A stretch of DNA of 7,512 bases from Synergistaceae bacterium UBA5560 (GTDB taxonomy: Bacteria; Synergistota; Synergistia; Synergistales; Aminiphilaceae): positions 67,602 to 75,113 of the forward strand of contig DIMS01000068.1 in assembly GCA_002425685.1 (NCBI GenBank), read 5' to 3'. Of this stretch, positions 1 to 5,289 are shown one piece after another; positions within the stretch are counted from its first letter, which is position 1; each line of letters begins with the position of its first letter. The notes beneath the pieces are model-generated. The model saw nothing but the letters and a program-made list of their open reading frames with translations, ran no database searches and was not told the origin of the DNA. The position numbers and the translations under genes are program-made.

Positions 1-1257
1 GCCGGCACGGGGCTCTCCGGCGGCGCCGTTCCCGCCTGCGGCGGCATCATCCTCTCCTTCGAGAAGATGAACCGCATTCTCGAAGTGGACACGGAGAACC
101 TCACTATCACCGTCGAACCCGGTGTGGTGACGGCGGACATCAACCGCGCCGCCGCAAGGGAAGGCCTGCTCTATGCGGGAGATCCCTGCAGCGGCGACGC
201 CTCCTTCATCGGCGGCAACGTGGCGGAGAACGCCGGGGGCAACAAGGTGATCAAGTACGGCCCCACCGGCGCGTCGGTGCTCGCCCTGGAAGCGGTGCTC
301 GCGGACGGTTCCGTCACCTGGTTCGGCGGCAAACGCCGCAAGGACGTGACGGGCTACGACTTCGCGCACCTCCTCGTGGGCTCCGAGGGGACGCTCGCGG
401 TGATCACCAAAATCGTCCTCAAGCTCCTTCCCCTTCCCTCCAGGGTAGTAGACCTTCTCGTTCCTTTTCGGGACGTGGAGACAGCCATGCGTTTCGTTCC
501 CCGCATCATGACCGAGGGAAAGATTCTCCCCTCCTCCATCGAGTTCATGGACCGCCGGTCCATCCTTTTGGTGGAACGCTATCTGAACACCACCATGCCC
601 TGTCACGAGGCGGAGGCGCATCTCATCATCCAGCTCGAAGGCGGGGGTACATCAATCCTGGCCGATGACTACGAGCGGGTTGGTGACCTGTGCCTTGCCC
701 ACGGGGCTCTCGAAGTCTTCGTAGCGGACAACCGGAACACTCGTGAGAAACTGTGGAAGGCGAGAAAATCCGTTGCCGAGGCTACCTGGGCCTACGCTCC
801 CGTCCAGGTGATCAACGAGGACATCGTGGTTCCCACCAGCGCTGTCGCCCCCCTCATGGGAGGGCTCGCGGCGATCACCCGGGAACGAGGCATCTCCCAT
901 GTGGCCTACGGGCATGTCGGGGACGGCAACATGCACGTCTCCCTCTACCTCGAAGAGGAGAATGCTTCCTGGGAAGTGCTTCTCGAAAGGGCCAGGGGAG
1001 ATCTCTACGCACTGGTGCGGGAACTCGGCGGGACACTCACGGGAGAACACGGGGTCGGGCTGAAGCGTCGCGACTATGTTCCCCTCTTTCTCGACGAGGC
1101 GCAAATGGCCCTCATTCGTCGGGTCAAGCTCGCCTTCGATCCCAACAACATCCTCAACCCCGGCAAGATCGTTCCCTGGGAGGAGTTTCCGCCGGAGTCG
1201 CTTCCGGAAGCACGCATCCACCGGACGGACGTCTCTCCGCCGTGCGGACATGCCTGA
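1..1257 (+). CDS. GlcD-like FAD-linked 2-hydroxyacid dehydrogenase (5' end missing)
   Basis: The reading frame is open from the first base, so the gene begins upstream; 418 residues are visible and roughly 50 N-terminal residues are likely missing. The protein belongs to the FAD-linked oxidase family of GlcD and D-lactate dehydrogenase, which oxidise 2-hydroxy acids such as glycolate or D-lactate. The visible part opens with AGTGLSGGAVP and continues with GGNVAENAGGNKVIKYG (about residues 71-87) and a VGSEGTL motif (about 126-132), all typical of the FAD-binding PCMH domain. The C-terminal FAD-oxidase domain shows HVGDGNMH (about 304-312), TGEHGVG (about 347-353) and FDPNNILNPGKI near the end. 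A tail of about 20 residues follows the usual NPGKI end. The internal ATG at base 67 is not the start, because conserved family sequence precedes it. No iron-sulfur partner (GlcF) follows; one could lie upstream. The exact substrate cannot be read from the sequence. Confidence 0.9.
   Translation, partial: AGTGLSGGAVPACGGIILSFEKMNRILEVDTENLTITVEPGVVTADINRAAAREGLLYAGDPCSGDASFIGGNVAENAGGNKVIKYGPTGASVLALEAVLADGSVTWFGGKRRKDVTGYDFAHLLVGSEGTLAVITKIVLKLLPLPSRVVDLLVPFRDVETAMRFVPRIMTEGKILPSSIEFMDRRSILLVERYLNTTMPCHEAEAHLIIQLEGGGTSILADDYERVGDLCLAHGALEVFVADNRNTREKLWKARKSVAEATWAYAPVQVINEDIVVPTSAVAPLMGGLAAITRERGISHVAYGHVGDGNMHVSLYLEEENASWEVLLERARGDLYALVRELGGTLTGEHGVGLKRRDYVPLFLDEAQMALIRRVKLAFDPNNILNPGKIVPWEEFPPESLPEARIHRTDVSPPCGHA
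21..37 (+). repeat. 17-base direct repeat, first copy (second at 7496-7512)
   Basis: CGGCGCCGTTCCCGCCT occurs exactly here and at the last 17 bases of the window. In both genes it is read in the same frame and encodes GAVPA. The shorter GTTCCCGCCT also occurs at 7461-7470. Shared peptide and codon preference may explain it. Confidence 0.5.
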
Positions 1258-1299
1258 CGTCGCTGCGGAGACGGGTGCGTCATCGCGGGGGCATTTGCG

Positions 1300-1329
1300 T
1301 TCTCTTTCACGCCGGTATCGGAACGAGAA
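1300..1329. other. Imperfect inverted repeat between convergent genes
   Basis: TTCTCTTTC (1300-1308) and GAACGAGAA (1321-1329) form a 9-bp stem with one mismatch around a 12-base loop. It lies between the stop of the GlcD-like gene and the stop of the convergent S41 gene, where a bidirectional terminator is expected. Neither strand has a clear T-run after the stem, so this is only a weak terminator candidate. Confidence 0.25.
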
Positions 1330-1382
1330 AGGGAAGCACTATTCCAGCCCACGGAAGCCGGGTGGTCCGGTGCGCCTCCGCC

Positions 1383-2882
1383 TCAACGTGCTGCAACGGT
1401 TTCCCCGTTGAGAAAATCGACCGCGTAGCCAAGTTCGACATCTTCGTGTGCGGCATATGCCAGGATGGTCGGGACCGTTTTCGGAATCCGGCGGGTCGGA
1501 AACACTCCACCGACGCTGTCGCGGCTGTCCAGCCGGATTTGCCCGTCCTGGTTCACGGAGCGCCCGTAGGGATACGCGATTGTGTACCCTTCGGGCATGA
1601 CAATTTCTCCCCCGGCCAGGCCGAAGGATCCGTTTGTTCCATGGAAGCCGATGACGCATGAAGAAGGCCTCTTCGCAAAGAATGCCGGTGGTCCTTCTCC
1701 GGAGCTTTTTGTCCCGGGATTGATCAGTACGGCCACCGGCCCGGAAAAGCACGGCTCTTGCGGTGTGATGTAAAGATCTCCCAGGGAGAGGAAGGTTCCG
1801 TCCCGCTTGTCGTACATGACCGGGCTCTCGAAAAATGTTTCCGAGGAGGTGAAAAAACCGCACAGATCCGCCGCGAGCTGGTCAAAACCTCCATAGTTGC
1901 CGCGCAGGTCAATGATCACCCCGGGAACGTCGGCTGCGGCGAAAGTGCTGACCGCTTCACGAATTCTCCGGTAAATTTTCTCCGGGTAGGCGGACATGTC
2001 GTTCAGGTCCGCAAAGGCCCTCAAACGAAGATAGCCGTACCCTTCCGGCAGTATCCGGAAATCCACTCTGCCCGAAAAATCCGGCCGGACCGCGAAATTC
2101 AGCAGCGAGAACGTCTTTCCCCCGTCTTCTTCCGCCGTCAGGCCGATCCGCCGGAATTCCGCCGAACCGGGATTCCTGAAAACGATCTCGATGTGGGTGT
2201 TCACGGGTGCCCGGACCAGTAATCTTGCCTGTTCCAGCCGGTAATGCTCGGCGGTGGCAATCGAACTTTCGACATTGGGCGAAACGTCGCTCGTGAGCGC
2301 CCTGTAAGGAACTCGCCCTATGTCGATTCTTCCTATGGCTTCAACGGTAGGCACGTCTCCCCACCGTGCGATCTCTGCCCCCGCAAGAATTCCGGAGCGG
2401 CTTGCCGGCCCGCCCGGAAGCACTGCCGCAACAACGACACGATGATCATCCGTCTCGGCGAGTGCAAGACCATATCCTCCCCCGATCAGTTCATGGCTTA
2501 TGGACAAGGGGATCGAAGGATCACCGGCGGTCAGGCTGATGTGCCCGTCCGGGATCGAGAAAAGGTACTCGTGGAGGTAGCTGTAATAGGCTTTTTCGTC
2601 ATGGAGCGTCTCGGCTTGGCGGATAAGAGGCAGATAGTGCGCGAAGAGAGCGGACCAGTCGATTCGCTTCCAGTCGGTGAAGGCATATTCCCGGGAAAGC
2701 TTGTCGTTTGCCGCGGCGAAGGCCTCCGTCCAACCCAGGTCCGTATAATCGGCCCTGTCCGGGGCAGTGAAGTCCGCCTCAGGTTCCTGTGCGCTTTCAG
2801 GGTACGCCTTCGTACTCAGCCCGGCAAGAGAGAGAAAAACCACGATTACCGCCACTATGATTTTTCGAAGCGTCACTGTCAT
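1383..2882 (-). CDS. Exported S41-family (C-terminal processing/tricorn-like) peptidase with PDZ domain
   Basis: This 499-residue protein starts at the ATG whose complement is at 2880-2882. That start gives a clear signal peptide: basic MTVTLRKI, a hydrophobic core to about residue 22, and possible cleavage after TKA. A GAGGAGG ribosome binding site lies just upstream, although its spacing to the ATG is short. The frame stays open to 3350, but the added residues look non-coding. An N-terminal S41 segment includes IPDGH (111-114). A PDZ-like domain covers roughly residues 131-200 (VVAAVLPGGPASRSGILAG). The S41 core has YGYLRLRAF (282-290), GVIIDLRGNYGG (321-332) and NPGTKSSGEG, where Ser394 fits the catalytic nucleophile. 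The catalytic Lys of the Ser-Lys dyad in CtpA/Prc is not at the expected site: GFHGTNGSFG occupies the place of GEPTFGKG. It therefore fits non-CtpA S41 branches better, or has altered chemistry. The protein probably acts outside the cytoplasmic membrane. Its substrate is unknown, and it stands alone between convergent and divergent neighbours. Confidence 0.85.
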   Translation of the reverse strand: MTVTLRKIIVAVIVVFLSLAGLSTKAYPESAQEPEADFTAPDRADYTDLGWTEAFAAANDKLSREYAFTDWKRIDWSALFAHYLPLIRQAETLHDEKAYYSYLHEYLFSIPDGHISLTAGDPSIPLSISHELIGGGYGLALAETDDHRVVVAAVLPGGPASRSGILAGAEIARWGDVPTVEAIGRIDIGRVPYRALTSDVSPNVESSIATAEHYRLEQARLLVRAPVNTHIEIVFRNPGSAEFRRIGLTAEEDGGKTFSLLNFAVRPDFSGRVDFRILPEGYGYLRLRAFADLNDMSAYPEKIYRRIREAVSTFAAADVPGVIIDLRGNYGGFDQLAADLCGFFTSSETFFESPVMYDKRDGTFLSLGDLYITPQEPCFSGPVAVLINPGTKSSGEGPPAFFAKRPSSCVIGFHGTNGSFGLAGGEIVMPEGYTIAYPYGRSVNQDGQIRLDSRDSVGGVFPTRRIPKTVPTILAYAAHEDVELGYAVDFLNGETVAAR

Positions 2883-2968
2883 CTTCCTCCTCGCTTTGGC
2901 TGCACCGGTGTTGTTTTCTCTCCGTCCGTACGGTCTGCCACATGTTCTCCCCTTTCCCTTAGAAAAGT

Positions 2969-2996
2969 GGCGAACGCACCGGTATCGCCAAGGTGC
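2969..2996 (-). promoter_or_regulatory. Interlocking stems in the S41 gene leader (possible pseudoknot or switch)
   Basis: Read on the minus strand, GCACC (2996-2992) can pair with GGTGC (2980-2976), and GGCGA (2989-2985) can pair with TCGCC (2973-2969). The two 5-bp stems interleave, so they form either an H-type pseudoknot or two mutually exclusive hairpins. They lie 87-114 bases before the S41 start codon and downstream of the predicted promoter. Further stems follow toward the gene, such as GCCAC with GTGGC. I matched this to no known riboswitch family, and short GC stems arise easily by chance. Confidence 0.3.
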
Positions 2997-3125
2997 CTGC
3001 CGCATCGCTTTCCTTGTGAGGGATCTCCAGGCTGTCTGTTCCGCTCCCTGGAGCATTATCGACGCCGTTTTCGGGCGGAGGATTCGTCTCCTGACATTTC
3101 CGGGATGAACATGTCTCCCGCGGTC

Positions 3126-3153
3126 ATTATCTTCTCTTTCGCCGTCCTGTCCA
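3126..3153 (-). promoter_or_regulatory. Predicted sigma-70-type promoter for the S41 gene
   Basis: On the minus strand, TGGACA (3153-3148, five of six bases of the -35 consensus) is followed after 16 bp by GATAAT (3131-3126, five of six bases of the -10 consensus). Transcription would begin near 3119, giving a leader of about 237 nt before the S41 start codon. A second GATAAT at 3060-3055 has no acceptable -35 partner. Confidence 0.5.
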
Positions 3154-3227
3154 GGGCCGCATGTACTTACACCATCCACGAGAACCACGGATGACTCCTC
3201 ACCGAAAAGACGGACGGCATCCGGGCC

Positions 3228-3256
3228 TTGGGCCTCGTGGAAAAAACGGGTATACT
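3228..3256 (+). promoter_or_regulatory. Predicted sigma-70-type promoter for the mgtE leader
   Basis: TTGGGC (3228-3233) and TATACT (3251-3256) are separated by exactly 17 bp, with an A-tract inside the spacer. The -10 matches five of six consensus bases and the -35 matches three (TTG). Transcription would begin near 3263, leaving about 364 nt of leader before mgtE. No better promoter was found closer to mgtE. Confidence 0.5.
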
Positions 3257-3277
3257 GCTTTGGGCGGCTGTTGAAAA

Positions 3278-3299
3278 GCAAAACAGTTTTTTGTTGTGC
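3278..3299 (+). promoter_or_regulatory. First hairpin of the mgtE leader
   Basis: GCAAAACA (3278-3285) pairs with TGTTGTGC (3292-3299) with one mismatch, around the loop GTTTTT. It is AT-rich, lies just after the predicted transcription start and precedes the upstream reading frame. Its role is unknown. Confidence 0.3.
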
Positions 3300-3348
3300 G
3301 GTCTGGCGTACACAGCGGCGGGTCCACATCTGGAAGGAGTGACGCTTC

Positions 3349-3411
3349 ATGGAAGACGAAAGTTTAAGTCAACGTCCGCAGTGCCGCTTGAAGAACGAAA
3401 CAGTGCACTGA
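3349..3411 (+). CDS. Candidate 20-residue leader peptide upstream of mgtE
   Basis: An ATG at 3349 opens a 20-codon frame ending with TGA at 3409-3411. It is preceded by AAGGAG (3334-3339) with a 9-base spacer, a binding site as good as those of the large genes. The peptide begins MEDESLSQ and ends CRLKNETVH. The acidic run directly after the first Met and the later RLK are reminiscent of E. coli/Salmonella MgtL (starts MEPDP, contains RRRLK). MgtL destabilises the ribosome at low Mg2+ and so controls mgtA. Codons 5-7 are AGT-TTA-AGT, unusual in this GC-rich DNA and potentially slow. The frame ends 15 bases before a strong hairpin (3427-3463). The resemblance is short and could be chance. The alternative is that the frame is not translated, or that it is unrelated to Mg2+. 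Confidence 0.45.
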   Translation: MEDESLSQRPQCRLKNETVH

Positions 3412-3426
3412 CGCCGCACGGACGTT

Positions 3427-3475
3427 CCTTTCTCCTGGTCCGGCGGCGCCGGATCGGGAAAGGGGTTCTTTCTCC
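3427..3475 (+). promoter_or_regulatory. Strong hairpin with an alternative pairing in the mgtE leader
   Basis: CCTTTC (3427-3432) pairs with GAAAGG (3458-3463). Inside, GGTCCGGC (3437-3444) pairs with GCCGGATC (3448-3455) around a GGC loop, making a stem of about 16 bp with single-base bulges. The same GAAAG can instead pair with CTTTC at 3468-3472. CTTTCTCC occurs twice (3428-3435, 3468-3475). CGGGAAAGG also occurs twice, at 3455-3463 and at 3609-3617, where it overlaps the mgtE ribosome binding site. This is the design expected of an attenuator or ribosome-site switch, but that function is inferred. Confidence 0.4.
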
Positions 3476-3485
3476 GCTCGTTTTC

Positions 3486-3502
3486 TGCCGGTTTTTCCGG
3501 CA
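3486..3502 (+). promoter_or_regulatory. Perfect small hairpin in the mgtE leader
   Basis: TGCCGG (3486-3491) and CCGGCA (3497-3502) flank a TTTTT loop. The following bases are a C-run and then TTCTTT, so it is not a classical intrinsic terminator, but it could contribute to attenuation with the preceding hairpin. Confidence 0.35.
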
Positions 3503-3547
3503 TCCCCCCCTTCTTTGATCCCTGACACGACTGCACTCATCCCGTAG

Positions 3548-3582
3548 AGGAACGGCTGCCGGTCTTCGGCGCAGCGGTTCCT
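3548..3582 (+). promoter_or_regulatory. Long imperfect hairpin just upstream of the mgtE ribosome binding site
   Basis: AGGAAC (3548-3553) pairs with GTTCCT (3577-3582). Inside, GCT-GCCG (3555-3561) pairs with CGGC and AGC (3567-3570, 3573-3575) around a GTCTT loop, with small bulges; about 13 pairs in all. It ends 30 bases before the AAAGGAGG of mgtE, and GTTTTCC follows at a distance. It may shape access to the start site. Confidence 0.35.
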
Positions 3583-3626
3583 GTCGTATGCGTTTTCCTG
3601 AGGGAGAGCGGGAAAGGAGGGGCGCC

Positions 3627-4979
3627 ATGACGTTGCATATTGACACGGTGTTGTCGGAAGTTGACGCAGCCCTTGAAAATCGCCGTTTCGCGGAGCTCAA
3701 AGAGCGTCTGTGTGGTATGGAAGTCGCCGACCTGGCGGATCTTTTGGAAAGCGTCCCCTCCGCCAAGGGATTGCTCCTGTTTCGCCTCCTGCCCAAGGAC
3801 ACGGCCATCGAGGTATTCGAGATGATGGAAGGAGGGCACCGGGAGGAGTTGCTCGCCGCCTTCTCCGACGGGGAAGTGGCGGAGCTTATGGAGAACATGT
3901 CCGACGACGACCGGACGGCGCTTTTCGACGAGATGCCCGCCAAGACGGTGAAAAAGCTCCTCCGGCTCCTGTCTCCGGAGGAACGGACCCTGGCGAATCG
4001 CCTTCTCGACTATGCCGACGGTACTGCGGGGCGCGTCATGACCCCGGAATATGTGGATCTCCGGGTGCGCATGACCGTGGAGGAGGCCATAGAAAGAATC
4101 CGCAGGCTCGCGCCGAACAAGGAGACCATCTACACCTGCTTCGTGGTGGATGAAATACGGCGCCTCGTGGGTGTGGTGGAGCTGGAGGAACTTATCCTCG
4201 TCCGGGCCGGAACGCCCGTGGAAGAGGTGATGGACGACGCTCCCGTTTCCGTCGCCACCGACACGGACCAGGAGGAGGTTGCCCGAATCCTGTCGAAATA
4301 CGACAGACAGGCTCTTCCCGTGGTGGACCGTCAGGGGCTTCTCGTGGGGATCGTCACCTGGGACGACGTGCTCGACATCGTGGAGGAGGAGGCTACGGAG
4401 GACTTTCACCGCATGGCGGGTATCTCCCCCACGGAGGAGAGCTATCTGGAGACGGGAATCCTCGCGTTGGCGCGGAAGCGACTTACCTGGCTTCTCATCT
4501 GCATCGTCACCGAGACCATGACATCCTCGGTACTCAAGGGATACTCCGATGCATTGGAGCGTATGGTGGCACTCGCCTTTTTCATCCCTCTACTCATCGA
4601 CACGGGGGGTAACGCGGGGACCCAGGCGGCCACGCTCATGATCCGCGGCATGACCCTCGGTGAGATTCGCAAAAAAGATCTCTTTCGGGTGCTCTCCCGT
4701 GAGATTGTCACAGGGCTGCTCCTCGGAGGTGTGCTGGGGCTCATCGCCCTGATTCGGGTCTCTTTCATGGGGCTTGACGGTGGTGTGGCCCTCACCGTGG
4801 CTCTGGCCCTGGTGACGGTGGTGTCGCTCGGCAATCTGGCGGGCGTCTGCCTCCCTTTCATCGCTCGGTTGTTTCGGATCGATCCGGCGGTCATGTCCGG
4901 CCCTTTCATCACGACCATCGTGGATGTCATCGGCATTATGGTCTATTTCGAGATCGCCCACCTGATCCTCGGCCTCTGA
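3627..4979 (+). CDS. mgtE: MgtE magnesium transporter/channel
   Basis: This 450-residue protein has the full length and order of the MgtE family, homodimeric Mg2+ channels of the cytoplasmic membrane that close when cytosolic Mg2+ is high. Residues 1-130 form the superhelical N domain (LADLLESVP, ELMENMSDDDRTALFDEMP). Two CBS domains follow (about 137-198, starting GRVMTPEYV, and about 199-257, ending VGIVTWDDVLDIV), then the plug-helix region. The membrane part runs from about residue 286 and carries FIPLLIDTGGNAGTQAA (319-335), LGNLAGVCLPF (401-411) and PFITTIVDVIG (426-436). Asp433 fits the pore Asp of known MgtE structures. The chosen ATG at 3627 has an excellent AAAGGAGG site with a 6-base spacer; an in-frame ATG at 3588 lacks one and adds non-conserved residues. 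The gene is alone in its transcript, with a long structured leader and a terminator at 5176-5208. Confidence 0.97.
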   Translation: MTLHIDTVLSEVDAALENRRFAELKERLCGMEVADLADLLESVPSAKGLLLFRLLPKDTAIEVFEMMEGGHREELLAAFSDGEVAELMENMSDDDRTALFDEMPAKTVKKLLRLLSPEERTLANRLLDYADGTAGRVMTPEYVDLRVRMTVEEAIERIRRLAPNKETIYTCFVVDEIRRLVGVVELEELILVRAGTPVEEVMDDAPVSVATDTDQEEVARILSKYDRQALPVVDRQGLLVGIVTWDDVLDIVEEEATEDFHRMAGISPTEESYLETGILALARKRLTWLLICIVTETMTSSVLKGYSDALERMVALAFFIPLLIDTGGNAGTQAATLMIRGMTLGEIRKKDLFRVLSREIVTGLLLGGVLGLIALIRVSFMGLDGGVALTVALALVTVVSLGNLAGVCLPFIARLFRIDPAVMSGPFITTIVDVIGIMVYFEIAHLILGL

Positions 4980-4993
4980 CGTGCTCCTTCGCC

Positions 4994-5102
4994 GCATTCG
5001 CCGGGGCGAGGAATGCCTGCGACGTGGTGTGGGGGCCGAGGGTGCGGCGACGGGCCGTTGCATCCGCGACGGCCCGGGAGAGAATATGGTTTCTGGGCCG
5101 TC
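4994..5102 (+). other. Structured 3' untranslated region of mgtE with competing hairpins
   Basis: Fifteen bases after the mgtE stop, GCATTC (4994-4999) pairs with GAATGC (5011-5016). Next, CGGGCCGTTGC (5051-5061) pairs with GCGACGGCCCG (5066-5076), 11 pairs including one G-T, around an ATCC loop. The same GACGGCCC (5068-5075) can instead pair with GGGCCGTC (5095-5102), extended inward by AGAGA/TTTCT (5079-5083, 5090-5094). No T-run follows either form, so these are not terminators. Whether they stabilise the mRNA or belong to a small RNA cannot be told. Confidence 0.4.
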
Positions 5103-5175
5103 GGAACAACCTCTATGAGTGCCGTTCCGACGTGGGAAGGCCGGAGGCTCTCTACGGAGGGGCGTAAATACGGAA

Positions 5176-5208
5176 ACCCCGGGGAGGGTGTGCACTCCTC
5201 CCCGGGGT
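5176..5208. terminator. Strong bidirectional terminator between mgtE and the AOR gene
   Basis: ACCCCGGGGAGG (5176-5187) and CCTCCCCGGGGT (5197-5208) form a perfect 12-bp stem with a 9-base loop. CTTTGCTT follows on the plus strand; on the minus strand the downstream sequence is TTCCGTATTT. The T-tracts are broken, but the stem is very stable and sits where both convergent transcripts should end. Confidence 0.75.
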
Positions 5209-5289
5209 CTTTGCTTCCCCTGCGGAGACGACGCGGGGCCTTTCGTGGTGGTGTTCCCGTTCGGCTCGCTTCGGTCTGGGCGTTCCGCC

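Larger units (their letters stand above)
2883..3626. other. Long divergent intergenic region between the S41 gene and mgtE
   Basis: These 744 bases contain no convincing long gene on either strand; the open frames present look like non-coding translations, rich in Arg, Pro and Cys. The left part (2883 to about 3119) would be the transcribed leader of the S41 gene, read leftward. The stretch 3132-3227 between the two divergent promoters shows nothing further. The right part (about 3263-3626) would be a roughly 360-nt leader of mgtE, with an upstream reading frame and several hairpins. The 8-mer GCACCGGT, containing the palindrome ACCGGT, occurs twice near the S41 start (2902-2909 and 2976-2983). 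Confidence 0.6.

Noticed and set aside
2244..3194. A 316-codon plus-strand frame antisense to the S41 gene and running past its start
   Set aside because: It shows no recognisable domain and is explained by GC-rich codon bias on the opposite strand.
2883..3350. N-terminal extension of the S41 gene (the same frame is open to 3350, 655 codons in all)
   Set aside because: The signal peptide and ribosome binding site fit the start at 2882; the extension is rich in Arg and Gln, has no family similarity, and contains the predicted promoter.
3486..3510. Hairpin 3486-3502 as an intrinsic terminator
   Set aside because: The stem is perfect but is followed by a C-run, not a T-run; kept only as a leader hairpin.
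3228..3518. A 96-codon plus-strand frame upstream of mgtE
   Set aside because: Its start lies inside the predicted promoter, it has no convincing ribosome site, and its sequence is unlike a protein family; the 20-codon frame at 3349 is better supported.
3588..3626. Earlier in-frame ATG for mgtE at 3588
   Set aside because: It has no ribosome binding site, lies next to a hairpin and adds 13 non-conserved residues, while 3627 has AAAGGAGG at ideal spacing.
3263..3626. M-box (ykoK) Mg2+ riboswitch
   Set aside because: None of its conserved core segments could be recognised by eye; a diverged form cannot be excluded.
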